Positions 15,178 to 24,100 of a stretch of DNA of 64,000 bases are shown piece by piece. The translations under genes were made by a program, and so were the position numbers. Under the pieces are notes generated by a model, which was not told the DNA's origin, did not search any database, and worked only from the letters and a program-made list of their open reading frames with translations. The stretch's first letter is position 1, and every line of letters begins with the position of its first letter. Source of the stretch: DASYXW01 sp035934405 (GTDB lineage Bacteria; Acidobacteriota; Terriglobia; UBA7540). The stretch is taken from contig DASYXW010000101.1 of the NCBI GenBank assembly GCA_035934405.1, positions 15,322-79,321 of the forward strand, given 5' to 3'.

Positions 15178-16653
15178 CTACGGCAGTACCCGGAAGGGTA
15201 CGTTGCTCGAAAGCGTGCCGCTGGGTGTTACCACCTGGACTGTACCGGTGGTCGCGCCGGAGGGCACGCTGGTCGTGATCAAGGAACTCGAAACCACGGT
15301 GAACGTAGCCGCCGTGCCGTTAAAGCTGACGCTGGTCGCGCCGGTCAGATTGGTTCCCAGAATGCTAACGGCGCTTCCCGCCTTGCCAGAGGTTGGCTGT
15401 GTTTTCACAAACCGGCCGAGACCTACAGAGAGGCTGAAGATCGTGCCCCAAGCATTCCCGCCATAGGCCGTTGTTCCATAGAAGTTCCCATCGGTACCTT
15501 GGATCAGCGAGGCTGTTGGACCATTGCCGTCCGCGCAGCCACTTTGTGAGCAAAAATTGTAAAGCGTTGTCAGCTTACCGGTGGGCGTAATCTTAAAGAT
15601 TGTGCCACACCCGCCGCCGCAGTTCGGGCTGGTCCCGCCCTCGTACGTTGTCCCGTAGAAGTTCCCGTCAGTAGCCTGAATCAGGGCAGCGTAGGGGTGT
15701 TCGCCGTCCGTGCAGCCGCTTTGGGAGCAGAAACTGTAGAGTGTGGTCAGCTTGCCAGCGGGGGTGATTTTGAAGACCGCCCCATAGCCGAAGGCCCCTC
15801 CGAACGATGTTGTTCCGTACAGGTTACCATTGCTAGCCTGAACGAGCCCGGCCAAAGGGCTCTCGCCGTCCGTGCAGCCGCTCTGCGAGCAAAACTCGTA
15901 AAGCGTGGTCAACCTGCCCGCTGGCGTGATCCTGAACACAGTCCCACAGCCTAAGGGAAACCCATCGCATTCCTGGAAGACACCGCCAGCGGCGGTTGTC
16001 CCATAAAAGTTCCCGTCGGCCGCTTGGATCAACGCCCCCTCGGGGTATTCGCCGTCCGTGCAACGATTCTGGGAACAAAATTGATACAAAGTTTTCAGCG
16101 TGCCGTTAAGCATGATCTTGAAAGCGGTCCCGTAGCCGTGGGTGCCTTTATCGTACGTCGTCCCATACAAGTTCCCGTCGGCAGCCTCGACCAGCGCTGA
16201 TTTGGGATTGGCACCGCCACCGCCTACGTTGTTGAAGCTGTGCAGCGTCGTGAGTGTACCGCTGAGGGCGAATTCGAAGACAGTGCCGTAGAGGCGATTG
16301 GATCCGCCTGACGTCGTTGTACCATAGAGGTTCCCATCGGTGGCCTGAATCAGCCCCGCATAGGGCTCGGAGCCATCCGCGCAGTTGCTTTGGGAGCAAA
16401 AGCTGTAAAGCGTCGTCAGCGTGCCAGCGGAGGTGATTTGGAAGATCGTGCCGGTACGCTGGGTTCCCCCGTAGAACGTTGTCCCATATAGATTCCCATC
16501 GGTGGCTTGGACCAGCGCCGCGTTCGCGGCGGCGCCGTCCGTATAGTCGAAGCTATGCAGCGTGGTGAAAGTCTGAGCCGATAACGCAATCGCCGTGGTT
16601 GCGCACAGCAGAAAGACACCGAAGGCCATCTTCGCCCAGCTAAGTTTGGTCAT
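15178..16653 (-). CDS. Secreted GloVer tandem-repeat protein with IPT/TIG domain
   Basis: A 491-residue exported protein of unknown role. A signal peptide (K-M-A-F-G-V-F-L-L-C-A-T-T-A-I-A-L, cleavage after the L-S-A segment) precedes seven repeats of about 55 residues, each with G-N-(L/F)-Y-G-T-T, one or two glycines, G-T-(V/I)-F-(K/Q)-I-T, and L-T-T-L-Y-S-F. This is the choice-of-anchor GloVer pattern; seven units could close a propeller. The last 80 residues form an IPT/TIG immunoglobulin-like domain (V-S-I-L-G-T-N-L-T-G-A-T). The repeats carry C-S-Q-S-G-C-x-D-G inserts. A homologue lies at 34.2 kb. Confidence 0.85.
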   Translation of the reverse strand: MTKLSWAKMAFGVFLLCATTAIALSAQTFTTLHSFDYTDGAAANAALVQATDGNLYGTTFYGGTQRTGTIFQITSAGTLTTLYSFCSQSNCADGSEPYAGLIQATDGNLYGTTTSGGSNRLYGTVFEFALSGTLTTLHSFNNVGGGGANPKSALVEAADGNLYGTTYDKGTHGYGTAFKIMLNGTLKTLYQFCSQNRCTDGEYPEGALIQAADGNFYGTTAAGGVFQECDGFPLGCGTVFRITPAGRLTTLYEFCSQSGCTDGESPLAGLVQASNGNLYGTTSFGGAFGYGAVFKITPAGKLTTLYSFCSQSGCTDGEHPYAALIQATDGNFYGTTYEGGTSPNCGGGCGTIFKITPTGKLTTLYNFCSQSGCADGNGPTASLIQGTDGNFYGTTAYGGNAWGTIFSLSVGLGRFVKTQPTSGKAGSAVSILGTNLTGATSVSFNGTAATFTVVSSSLITTSVPSGATTGTVQVVTPSGTLSSNVPFRVLP

Positions 16654-16750
16654 GTTGGCTCCCCGCCCGCCCGCGGGCTGTGATAGCGGATACTCCGACA
16701 GTATACTCCTGTCTCGGCCCTGTCACCTGACTTCGGTCCAGTAAATCGTT

Positions 16751-17018
16751 CCCCTCACCCGGCCCGCTCCGGCTGGTGAAAGCGCCGGCAGCGGTCCACT
16801 CCTTCGCGTTGCTCAGGACAGGCTCTCTCCCAAAGGGAGAGGGCTATTTTCTTACGACTTTGGCCTTCTCCCAGAGGGACAGAGCTATTTTCTTATGACT
16901 TCGGCCTTCTCCCAGAGGGGCAGGGTTATTTTCTTATGACTTCGGCCCGCTTCCTCGGGAGCGAGCCTGTCCTGAGCGCAGCGAAGGAGTGTCCCGACTT
17001 GTCGGGACGGGTGAGGGG
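16751..17018. repeat. About 270-bp inverted-repeat element
   Basis: The outer ends CCCCTCACCC (16751-16760) and GGGTGAGGGG (17009-17018) are exact reverse complements. Inside, a 33-base arm at 16797-16829 matches the reverse complement of 16959-16991 with four mismatches. The centre is a tandem array. A small hairpin GTCCCGAC-ttGTCGGGAC lies at 16992-17008. The layout resembles a non-autonomous mobile repeat, but no target duplication was identified. Confidence 0.7.
16821..16943. repeat. Three tandem 41-base repeats
   Basis: Units at 16821-16861, 16862-16902 and 16903-16943. The second and third are nearly identical; the first is diverged. Each unit carries CTCCCA, GAGGG or GGAG, then TATTTTCTTA and GACTT. 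They form the core of the larger inverted-repeat element. The units are directly joined, not separated by spacers, so this is not a CRISPR. Confidence 0.85.
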
Positions 17019-17127
17019 AGGCTCTTCCGAAGCCTAGCGCCCTGGGCTACAATATTTCGCCCCTACGGGGCTACCCGCCGAGTGGCCCAATAACTCATTT
17101 ATTCAACGAAGTGCTTACTCGGGTCAA

Positions 17128-17853
17128 CTAGTCATACTTCTCATAGCTCTGACTCTTGGGTCCGTAGCCCATCGCCTGCAACTCGAGACGAACGTCATCC
17201 ACCATTTTCTTCAGCCCGCAGATGTAGGCGTGGAATCCCTGTTTCGCCGCCAGGTATTTCCTGACCTGCTTCTGGACGTAGCCGGTGTGACCCTGCCAAT
17301 CTCCGCCGGGGCGGCTCAGCGTGGGGATGAAGTGGAAGCCGGAATTATCGCGCGCCATCTTTTCAAACTCGGCGCGGTAAAGAATGTCGGATTCCCCGCG
17401 CACGCCGAAAATCAGCCATAATTCCCTGCCCGCCGCCAGCGAGGCACCGGGCTGATGGTAGAGGTACTGGAGCATGGCGCGGATGGGAGCGATGCCGGTG
17501 CCCGTGGCAATGAAGGCGGAGACGGGATCGAGAGGCTGGCGCAGCGTGAACATCCCGAAGGGTCCGCAGAACTCGACCTTGTCGCCGGGCTGGATCCCGA
17601 AGAGCCACGCGGAGACGCGCCCCTCCGGTATGATGTTCAGGCAAAGCTCGAAACGGTTGTCGTGATGAGGCGACGAGGCGATGGAGTAATCGCGCAGAAT
17701 CTGTCTGCCTTCAAACTCCGCGGCCATGGCAATGAACTGGCCGGGCTCGTAATCGAAGTCGCTGCCGTTGGCCAGCTCGAAAGCAAAGTGCTTAGTGCGA
17801 TCATTGGTGTAAGCCGACCCCAGGAGGCGGGCTTCATAAAAACGGTTCTTCAC
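17128..17853 (-). CDS. Ferredoxin/flavodoxin-NADP reductase-like flavoprotein
   Basis: A 241-residue FNR-superfamily enzyme that moves electrons between NAD(P)H and a one-electron carrier or acceptor through FAD. The FAD domain has the R-D-Y-S-I-A-S-S-P motif at about residues 54-62; the nucleotide domain has A-T-G-T-G-I-A-P-I-R-A-M and the C-terminal Y-I-C-G-L-K-K-M-V-D-D-V-R. No ferredoxin or globin domain is fused. The start is a GTG preceded by GGGAGAAATC. The gene stands alone, so the physiological partner is unknown. Confidence 0.88.
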   Translation of the reverse strand: MKNRFYEARLLGSAYTNDRTKHFAFELANGSDFDYEPGQFIAMAAEFEGRQILRDYSIASSPHHDNRFELCLNIIPEGRVSAWLFGIQPGDKVEFCGPFGMFTLRQPLDPVSAFIATGTGIAPIRAMLQYLYHQPGASLAAGRELWLIFGVRGESDILYRAEFEKMARDNSGFHFIPTLSRPGGDWQGHTGYVQKQVRKYLAAKQGFHAYICGLKKMVDDVRLELQAMGYGPKSQSYEKYD

Positions 17854-17938
17854 GATTTCTCCCGTTGGCGCTAAGTCCTATTGTACAGCGGAACGCCGGC
17901 TCCCGGCTTCGCGGTGCATAACGGTGCCGGTGATTTGG

Positions 17939-17958
17939 ATTCCTGCTTGCGCGGGAAT
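17939..17958. repeat. Short palindrome, ATTCCCGC family
   Basis: ATTCCTGC-TTGC-GCGGGAAT, one mismatch in the arms, in the spacer between the reductase gene and the Q/P-rich protein gene. A half copy (GCGGGAATGACGG) follows the 110-bp element at 18799. Confidence 0.6.
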
Positions 17959-18011
17959 GACAGACAAGTTGGAATGACCTGAGTTGGAAGGGCCGATGAG
18001 TTGGAAGGGCG

Positions 18012-18602
18012 TTAGCCCGGTGGCGGAGCTGCGCCGGAGGACTGGCTGCCGGGTGGGTTTGGGGGTTGGCCGCCCGGAGCGGGCGATGACGGTTGCTGTT
18101 TGGTGCCTTGCGGGCCCTCCGGCGCAGCTGCGGGGGCCTGGGTTGCGGGTTGGCTCGGCTGCGGCGATGCCTGAGGGGCCCGAGCGGGCTGCGCGGTCTG
18201 ATCGGGCTGATTGGGCTGCCCGGGCTGGTTCGACTGGCCAGCCTGGCTGGGCTGACTCGACTGATCCGGTTGGGCCGCCGGCTGGCCGGAATCGTCGGGT
18301 TGCGCCTGGTCACCCGTCCCGCCGCCCGGCTGGGCGGCGGGCTCGTCAGCCGGTTCTTCCTGGCTCGCCTGGGCGTTCTGTTGCTGATTGACCTGCTGGT
18401 TTTCCTGCTGGTTTTCTGATTGATCTTCCTGCGCGTTCTGCTGGCCGTTTTCCGGGGTTGCGGACTGCCCTTGCGAGTCCTGCTGCGCCGGAGTCACGTC
18501 GGGCGGAGGGGTCGGCTGCTGGGCGCAGATACGAAGCGGCAGGAGCAGCAGGAAGATCACCGCAACTATCGGAAGCTTCCAACCTCGCGCGCCCACGCTC
18601 AT
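18012..18602 (-). CDS. Secreted Q/P/N-rich low-complexity protein
   Basis: A 196-residue protein with a signal peptide (W-K-L-P-I-V-A-V-I-F-L-L-L-L-P-L-R-I-C-A) followed by a mature chain made almost only of Gln, Pro, Ala, Ser, Gly and Asn. The ATG at 18602 is chosen because GGAG lies six bases upstream; a GTG at 18614 would overlap that site. No globular domain is visible, so it is probably a disordered envelope or matrix protein. Proline/glutamine-rich frames can arise by chance in GC-rich DNA, but the clear signal peptide and ribosome site support a real gene. Confidence 0.65.
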   Translation of the reverse strand: MSVGARGWKLPIVAVIFLLLLPLRICAQQPTPPPDVTPAQQDSQGQSATPENGQQNAQEDQSENQQENQQVNQQQNAQASQEEPADEPAAQPGGGTGDQAQPDDSGQPAAQPDQSSQPSQAGQSNQPGQPNQPDQTAQPARAPQASPQPSQPATQAPAAAPEGPQGTKQQPSSPAPGGQPPNPPGSQSSGAAPPPG

Positions 18603-19064
18603 CTCGTTCTCCACCCAAGAGTAACGTTAACAAATAGTCTACCACGGGAAGCTCCAGACCGGCAAGCGGATTCGCTTACAGGTAGTGGGTCAATTTCGAC
18701 GTTGTAGCGCCGGTCTGCGACCGGCGGCCTTTTCTTTTCAGTTGAATCCGCCGCTCATAGAGCGGCGCTACAGCAAACTGACCCACTACCCGCTTACGCG
18801 GGAATGACGGTGAGGGGGCATGACTACGGGCAGGCTCCGGTTGCGCGGGACTGGCGATGATGCTATGGTAGGGTGTGAGCGACGGCTTGACTCCCGAAAC
18901 GTTGGAGTCAACGGAGTAAGACAGACGACACCAAGCCAGCGACATTCCCGACCGCACGCCTGCTGAGTGACGGTTTTCCACCTTCGGCCATCAAATCAAG
19001 CGTCCGAGTGCAATCAGGTTTACCTGCCGAACGCATTCGGAGAGGCTGTGGTTTGGAACCAAGC
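18603..19064. other. Region upstream of metH
   Basis: Contains the 110-bp element at 18681-18790, a partial ATTCCCGC-family repeat, and a small hairpin GACTCC/GGAGTC near 18890-18910. A cobalamin or SAM-type riboswitch was looked for before metH and no convincing core was found. Confidence 0.5.
18681..18790. mobile_element. 110-bp MITE-like palindromic element, copy A
   Basis: Ends GGTAGTGGGTCAATTT and AAACTGACCCACTACC are inverted repeats. Inside are two GC-rich hairpins (around CGCCGGTC-TGC-GACCGGCG and CCGCTC-ATA-GAGCGG) separated by a pyrimidine-rich spacer (CCTTTTCTTTTCA). The reverse complement of 50099-50208 aligns end to end at the same 110-base length. It is a non-autonomous element with no coding capacity. 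Confidence 0.85.
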
Positions 19065-22000
19065 ATGAGTGAGACGGAACTCCAGCAACTGCTGCGCGAG
19101 CGCATCGTGATCCTAGATGGCGCCATGGGTACCATGATCCAGGCGCGCGGGCTCACCGAAGAGGATTACCGCGGGCGCGAGTTCGCTCACCATCCGAAGA
19201 GCCTGCGTCTGAACAACGACGTGCTGTGCCTCACCCAGCCACAGTTGATTGAAGATATCCATCGCCAGTATCTGGAGGCCGGCGCCGACATCATCGAAAC
19301 CGACACTTTCAATGCCAACGCCGTTTCGCTGGCTGAGTACGGACTTGAAAGCCGCGTCTACGACATCAACCTCGCTGGGGCCCGCCTGGCGCGGAAGGCG
19401 GTGGACGGCTTCGCGGCACAGCGCGCCGCGCCGCCTCGCTTCGTGGCCGGCTCGATGGGTCCGACGAGCCGCACGGCGTCGGTGTCGCAGGATGTTTCGA
19501 ACCCCGGCGCGCGCTCGGTGACCTTCGATCAGTTGCGCCAGGCGTATTACGACCAAGCTCGCGGCCTCTTGGACGGGGGCGTGGATTTGCTGCTGGTTGA
19601 GACCGTCTTCGACACGCTGAACGCGAAGGCGGCTCTTTTCGCCATCGATCAGCTCTTTGAGGAGCGCGGCAGGCGCGTGCCGGTGATGGCCTCGGTCACG
19701 ATCGTGGACCAGAGCGGACGGAATCTCTCCGGTCAGACGGCGGAAGCCTTCTGGGTCTCGGTGTCGCACGCCAAGCTTCTGAGCATCGGGATCAATTGCG
19801 CGCTCGGCACCAAGCAGATGCGTCCGTTCCTCGACGATTTGGCGCGCGTGGCGCCTATCCCAGTAAGCTGCTACCCCAACGCCGGACTGCCCAACGCCTT
19901 CGGCGGTTTTGACGAGACCCCGGAGAGCATGGCCGCCGATCTCGGCGACTTTGCGCGTCAGGGGTGGCTGAACATTGTCGGGTCCTGTTGCGGCTCGACG
20001 CCCGCCCACACGCGCGCCATCGCGGAGGCTGTGCGGGGCATACCGCCGCGCCTGCCGCTGAAAGCGGACCATCTGACGCGCCTCAGCGGACTCGAGCCGC
20101 TGGTGATGCGCCCCGACATGAACTTCGTCAACGTCGGTGAGCGTACCAACGTCACCGGCTCGCCGCGGTTCTCGAAGCTCATCCTGGCCGCCGACTACGA
20201 GGGAGCGCTCAAAGTGGCCCGCCAGCAGGTCGAGGGCGGCGCGCAGATTATCGATGTGAACATGGACGAAGGCATGCTCGACTCAGAGCAGGTGATGGCC
20301 ACGTTTCTGAACTATGTCGGCTCGGAGCCGGATATCGCGCGCGTGCCCATCATGATTGACAGCTCAAAATGGAGCGTCATCGAGGCCGGCCTCAAGTGCG
20401 TGCAGGGCAAGGGCGTGGTGAACTCCATCAGCCTGAAGGAGGGCGAAGAAGTCTTCAAGGAGCGCGCTCGGCTCATCCGGCGTTATGGCGCGGCGGTGGT
20501 GGTGATGGCCTTTGATGAGCGAGGCCAGGCGGATAGCGTCGAGCGCAAGTTACAAATCTGCGCGCGGTCGTACAGAATCCTGACTGAAGAGCTGGGATTC
20601 CCGCCCGAGGACATCATCTTTGACCCGAACATCCTCACTGTGGCCACCGGCATGGAGGAACACAACAACTATGCCGTGGCCTACATCGAGGCCACGCGCC
20701 TGATCAAGGCCGCGCTGCCCTACGCCAAGGTGAGCGGCGGGGTGAGCAACATCTCGTTTTCGTTTCGCGGCAACAACGTGGTGCGCGAGGCGATGCACTC
20801 GGCGTTTCTGTATCACGCCATCCGCGCCGGCATGGATATGGGTATTGTCAACGCCGGACAGCTCGCGGTGTACGAAGAGATTCCCAAAGACCTCCTGGAT
20901 CTCGAAGAGGACGTGCTGCTGAACCGGCGTCCGGACTCCACCGAGCGTCTGCTAGCTTTTGCCGAATCGGTGAAGCGCCGCGGCAAGGTAGAGGCGGAGG
21001 AGCAAGCCTGGCGCTCGGGGACAGTCGAGGAACGCCTGTCGCATGCGCTCGTCAAAGGCATCGTGGATTACATCGAGGCCGATACCGAGGAGGCGCGCCA
21101 GACGTACGACCGGCCGCTGCAAGTGATCGAGGGACCGCTGATGGCCGGCATGAGCATCGTGGGCGACCTCTTTGGCTCCGGCAAGATGTTCCTGCCGCAG
21201 GTGGTGAAGAGCGCCCGGGTGATGAAGAAGGCGGTGGCCTACTTGCTGCCCTACATGGAGACGGAGAGGCAGGCGAGCGGCGCCCGGAGCCAGGGCAAGA
21301 TCGTGATGGCCACGGTGAAGGGCGACGTGCACGACATCGGAAAGAACATCGTGGGCGTGGTGCTCGGCTGCAACAGCTACGAGGTGATTGACCTCGGGGT
21401 GATGGCGCCGAGCGAGAAGATCCTGGACATGGCGCGCACCGAAAAGGCCGACATGATCGGGGCGAGCGGTCTCATCACGCCGTCGCTCGACGAGATGGTG
21501 CACCTGGCGAAGGAGATGGAGCGGCAGGGCTTCACGATTCCCTTGCTGATCGGCGGCGCCACCACCAGCCGCATCCACACGGCGGTCAAAATCGCCCCGA
21601 TGTACAGCCATCCCGTGGTTCACGTGACGGACGCGTCACGGGCGGTGGGAGTGGTAAGCAGCCTGAAGAGCGTCGAACGCCGCGAGAGCTTTGCTGCCGA
21701 GAATCGCAGCGCGCAGGAAAAACTGCGGCAGGCTCACCGTCCGCAGGCGCAGCCGCTCATCACGCTGGAGGAAGCGCGCCGACGCAAGCCGGTCTTAGAC
21801 TGGTCGCGCGCCGACGTGCGGCGCCCGGAATTCACGGGCGTCAAAGCAGACGAATCCGTGCCGCTTGAGGAGATTGTTCCCTATATCGATTGGACCCCGT
21901 TCTTCGCGGCCTGGGAGCTGCGCGGGACGTATCCGAAGATTCTGGACGACCCGGCTGTGGGCGCGCGGGCGCGCGATTTACTGGAGGACGCTCGCAGACT

Positions 22001-22739
22001 GCTGCGAGAGATCGTGACCGGGAAGCTGGTGACGGCGCGCGCCGTGGTGGGAATCTTTCCAGCGGCGAGCGTCGGGGACGATATCGAGGTCTACACGGAT
22101 GAGTCGCGTTCCGGCGTGCTGACCGTGTTCCACTTCCTGCGGCAGCAGATGGAGAAGGCCCCGGGACACTTCAACCATTCGCTGGCGGATTTCATAGCAC
22201 CCAGAGAATCCGAAGTTCACGACTATGTGGGGGCATTCGCGGTGAGTGCAGGGTTCTGCCTGGAACACCTGGTGGCCCGCTTCGAGCGGGATCATGACGA
22301 TTACAATGCCATCATGGCTAAGGCCCTCGCGGACCAGCTGGCCGAAGCGCTGGCGGAGCTCATGCACAAACGCGTCCGCGACGCCTGGGGCTACGGCAAG
22401 GACGAGAAGTTCTCCACCAACGACTTCATCCACGAGCGCTATCGCGGCATTCGCCCCGCGCCGGGCTACCCGGCGTGTCCCGATCACACCGAGAAGCAGA
22501 TCTTGTGGGACCTGCTTGGCGTCGAGAGGCGAACCGGCATCAAGCTGACGGAGAGCTTTGCCATGTACCCCGCGGCGTCGGTGAGCGGCTTTTATTTCGC
22601 CCATCCGGAAGCGCGCTACTTCGCGGTGGGCAAGATTGACCGCAACCAGGTGCTCGATTACAGCCGACGCAAGGGTATGGACGTGAAGACCGTCGAGCGC
22701 TGGCTGGCCCCGAACCTGAACTATGACCCGGACAGCTAG
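19065..22739 (+). CDS. metH: Cobalamin-dependent methionine synthase
   Basis: Transfers the methyl group of 5-methyltetrahydrofolate to homocysteine through cobalamin. All four modules are present in the 1224-residue product. Residues 1 to about 325: homocysteine barrel with zinc ligands in N-C-A-L-G and G-S-C-C-G. About 345-605: pterin-binding barrel (N-V-G-E-R-T-N-V-T-G-S). About 640-880: cap and B12 domain, with the lower ligand motif D-V-H-D-I-G-K-N near residue 753. About 900 to the end: AdoMet-dependent reactivation domain (E-S-F-A-M-Y-P-A-A-S-V-S-G). ATG 19065 gives the usual short N-terminus. It stands alone; a MetF-like gene is at 43.0 kb. Confidence 0.97.
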   Translation: MSETELQQLLRERIVILDGAMGTMIQARGLTEEDYRGREFAHHPKSLRLNNDVLCLTQPQLIEDIHRQYLEAGADIIETDTFNANAVSLAEYGLESRVYDINLAGARLARKAVDGFAAQRAAPPRFVAGSMGPTSRTASVSQDVSNPGARSVTFDQLRQAYYDQARGLLDGGVDLLLVETVFDTLNAKAALFAIDQLFEERGRRVPVMASVTIVDQSGRNLSGQTAEAFWVSVSHAKLLSIGINCALGTKQMRPFLDDLARVAPIPVSCYPNAGLPNAFGGFDETPESMAADLGDFARQGWLNIVGSCCGSTPAHTRAIAEAVRGIPPRLPLKADHLTRLSGLEPLVMRPDMNFVNVGERTNVTGSPRFSKLILAADYEGALKVARQQVEGGAQIIDVNMDEGMLDSEQVMATFLNYVGSEPDIARVPIMIDSSKWSVIEAGLKCVQGKGVVNSISLKEGEEVFKERARLIRRYGAAVVVMAFDERGQADSVERKLQICARSYRILTEELGFPPEDIIFDPNILTVATGMEEHNNYAVAYIEATRLIKAALPYAKVSGGVSNISFSFRGNNVVREAMHSAFLYHAIRAGMDMGIVNAGQLAVYEEIPKDLLDLEEDVLLNRRPDSTERLLAFAESVKRRGKVEAEEQAWRSGTVEERLSHALVKGIVDYIEADTEEARQTYDRPLQVIEGPLMAGMSIVGDLFGSGKMFLPQVVKSARVMKKAVAYLLPYMETERQASGARSQGKIVMATVKGDVHDIGKNIVGVVLGCNSYEVIDLGVMAPSEKILDMARTEKADMIGASGLITPSLDEMVHLAKEMERQGFTIPLLIGGATTSRIHTAVKIAPMYSHPVVHVTDASRAVGVVSSLKSVERRESFAAENRSAQEKLRQAHRPQAQPLITLEEARRRKPVLDWSRADVRRPEFTGVKADESVPLEEIVPYIDWTPFFAAWELRGTYPKILDDPAVGARARDLLEDARRLLREIVTGKLVTARAVVGIFPAASVGDDIEVYTDESRSGVLTVFHFLRQQMEKAPGHFNHSLADFIAPRESEVHDYVGAFAVSAGFCLEHLVARFERDHDDYNAIMAKALADQLAEALAELMHKRVRDAWGYGKDEKFSTNDFIHERYRGIRPAPGYPACPDHTEKQILWDLLGVERRTGIKLTESFAMYPAASVSGFYFAHPEARYFAVGKIDRNQVLDYSRRKGMDVKTVERWLAPNLNYDPDS

Positions 22740-22757
22740 AAATGCACTTGTAGAGCT

Positions 22758-23585
22758 TCAGTGCGGCGAACTCGCGGCCGACCGGCTGGGTTCGCCCGAA
22801 GGCTCCGGCGCCTCCGAGTCAGCCGCCTTGCTCCCGTTGATGGCATAATCGCCGCGGTCAATCGAGAGGACTCTCTTCCCGTAGAACCGCACGTCGACCA
22901 GCGTTTCGTCGCTGACCGGGAGCCAAAAGTCTCCCATCTTCTGATAACGCCGGACGAAGTCGGCTCGCTTGATCCAGAACGAAAGCGACTTCGCCGGCTG
23001 TCCGGCGATCCGGACAATCGCGAAGTCCTCGGTGTCGATCCAGATCCTGCCTTCAAAGAGGTACTTGTCCCGGCGCCGCGGGAGGGCATCGACAACAAAA
23101 CACCGATACGGGCCAAGCTGCTGTTCCCCCAGAAGATTGAAGCGATAATTCGCGGGCTGGATCGAGCTGTCGTGGTGGGCGCGTCCCGACGCAGTCTCGG
23201 ACTCGCTCTCGACTAACCGTTTGAGCACCAGGTCACAAATCAGCCGCGAACCCGCGACGGAATCGATCACCAACGTCTTCTGACGGGGCGCACGATAATT
23301 CACGCGCGCCACTGCCTCCGCATACACCCGGCCCTGCTGGTTCGCGATCTTGTACGTGTTCACCGCCTGGTACCGGAGCAAGCGCGACTCCCGAAGCTGA
23401 TTTTGCTCAACCAGCTTGGCGAACAAAACGCCGGCCGTCATACCCTGGAAGGGGGCCGCGAGTGGTGTGACCGTCCCGGGAGTCTCATCGCCGGCGGCAG
23501 CCCGGGCTGCGGACGGAACTACGGCCCACGCTGCCGTCAGCACAAGCAGAAACATCCGCAGTATGGCGCTCAGCCACCGTGTCAT
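22758..23585 (-). CDS. Exported LolA/outer membrane lipoprotein-sorting-like protein
   Basis: A roughly 275-residue exported protein. The ATG at 23585 begins T-R-W-L-S-A-I-L-R-M-F-L-L-V-L-T-A-A-W, a good signal peptide ending near S-A-A-R-A-A-A; a start at 23621 would add a poor leader. The mature part is beta-rich, with N-T-Y-K-I-A-N, the central R-Y-R-C-F-V-V-D-A-L-P-like segment and F-E-G-R-I-W-I-D-T-E-D-F-A-I-V-R-I, the pattern of the LolA-like half-barrel seen in sigma-E-factor and lipoprotein-sorting families. The ligand is unknown. It is convergent with metH, the two stops being only about 20 bases apart. Confidence 0.7.
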   Translation of the reverse strand: MTRWLSAILRMFLLVLTAAWAVVPSAARAAAGDETPGTVTPLAAPFQGMTAGVLFAKLVEQNQLRESRLLRYQAVNTYKIANQQGRVYAEAVARVNYRAPRQKTLVIDSVAGSRLICDLVLKRLVESESETASGRAHHDSSIQPANYRFNLLGEQQLGPYRCFVVDALPRRRDKYLFEGRIWIDTEDFAIVRIAGQPAKSLSFWIKRADFVRRYQKMGDFWLPVSDETLVDVRFYGKRVLSIDRGDYAINGSKAADSEAPEPSGEPSRSAASSPH

Positions 23586-23701
23586 AATTCTTACTTTAGC
23601 GCCGGCGGAGAAGAAGTTCAAATCCAGCCTGGCGTGGCGTACCCACGGTCAATGCAAAAGCTGCGGGAGTCTCTGGTATGATAAACGGGAGGAAGACAGC
23701 G

Positions 23702-24100
23702 ATGCTTCGACATTGCCGGAAGGTTCAGAATAAAGGCTCCGCGGGCGCGACGATCGTGCTTATCGCCGGCCTCAGCGCAGGTCTCGCCGCGCCGGCGCGA
23801 GCAGCGAAGACCGAGATTAACCTCACTGTCGTCGTGACCGACGCGCAGACAGGCCAGCCCATTAGCCAGGCCCAACTCACGCTGCAGTTTCACGGGTCCG
23901 GGAAGATCCGGCATCCGTTGATTTCCTATACCGCCAAGACGAACGCCCAGGGCCGCTGCAGGTTCACGGACATTCCGGAAGGAACCCTTCACCTCATCGT
24001 GACCCACACGGGCCACCAGACTTTCGGCAGGGATTTCGACGTCGACGCGTCGCACACGAAGCTCGAAGTTAAGCTCAAGCCGCCGCACCCGCAGATATAG
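23702..24100 (+). CDS. Secreted carboxypeptidase-regulatory-like (Ig-fold) protein
   Basis: A 132-residue product with a signal peptide (A-T-I-V-L-I-A-G-L-S-A-G-L-A-A-P-A-R-A) followed by a single beta-sandwich: L-T-V-V-V-T-D-A-Q-T-G-Q-P-I-S-Q-A, then T-N-A-Q-G-R-C-R-F-T-D-I-P-E-G and L-I-V-T-H-T-G-H-Q-T-F. This is the CarboxypepD_reg/transthyretin-like pattern, normally found at the N-terminus of TonB receptors but here alone. The ATG at 23702 is chosen over 23678 because GGGAGG sits nine bases upstream. The role is unknown. Confidence 0.7.
   Translation: MLRHCRKVQNKGSAGATIVLIAGLSAGLAAPARAAKTEINLTVVVTDAQTGQPISQAQLTLQFHGSGKIRHPLISYTAKTNAQGRCRFTDIPEGTLHLIVTHTGHQTFGRDFDVDASHTKLEVKLKPPHPQI

Larger units (their letters stand above)
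16654..17127. other. Intergenic region dominated by an inverted-repeat element
   Basis: No gene supported. Most of the space is one imperfect palindromic element (16751-17018) enclosing three 41-base tandem copies; the remaining flanks show nothing recognisable. Confidence 0.6.

Noticed and set aside
16821..16943. 41-base tandem repeats as a CRISPR
   Set aside because: Units are contiguous with no spacers between them and no cas genes are present.
18880..19064. Cobalamin or SAM riboswitch in front of metH
   Set aside because: Only a short GACTCC/GGAGTC hairpin was found; none of the conserved core words of these riboswitches could be placed.
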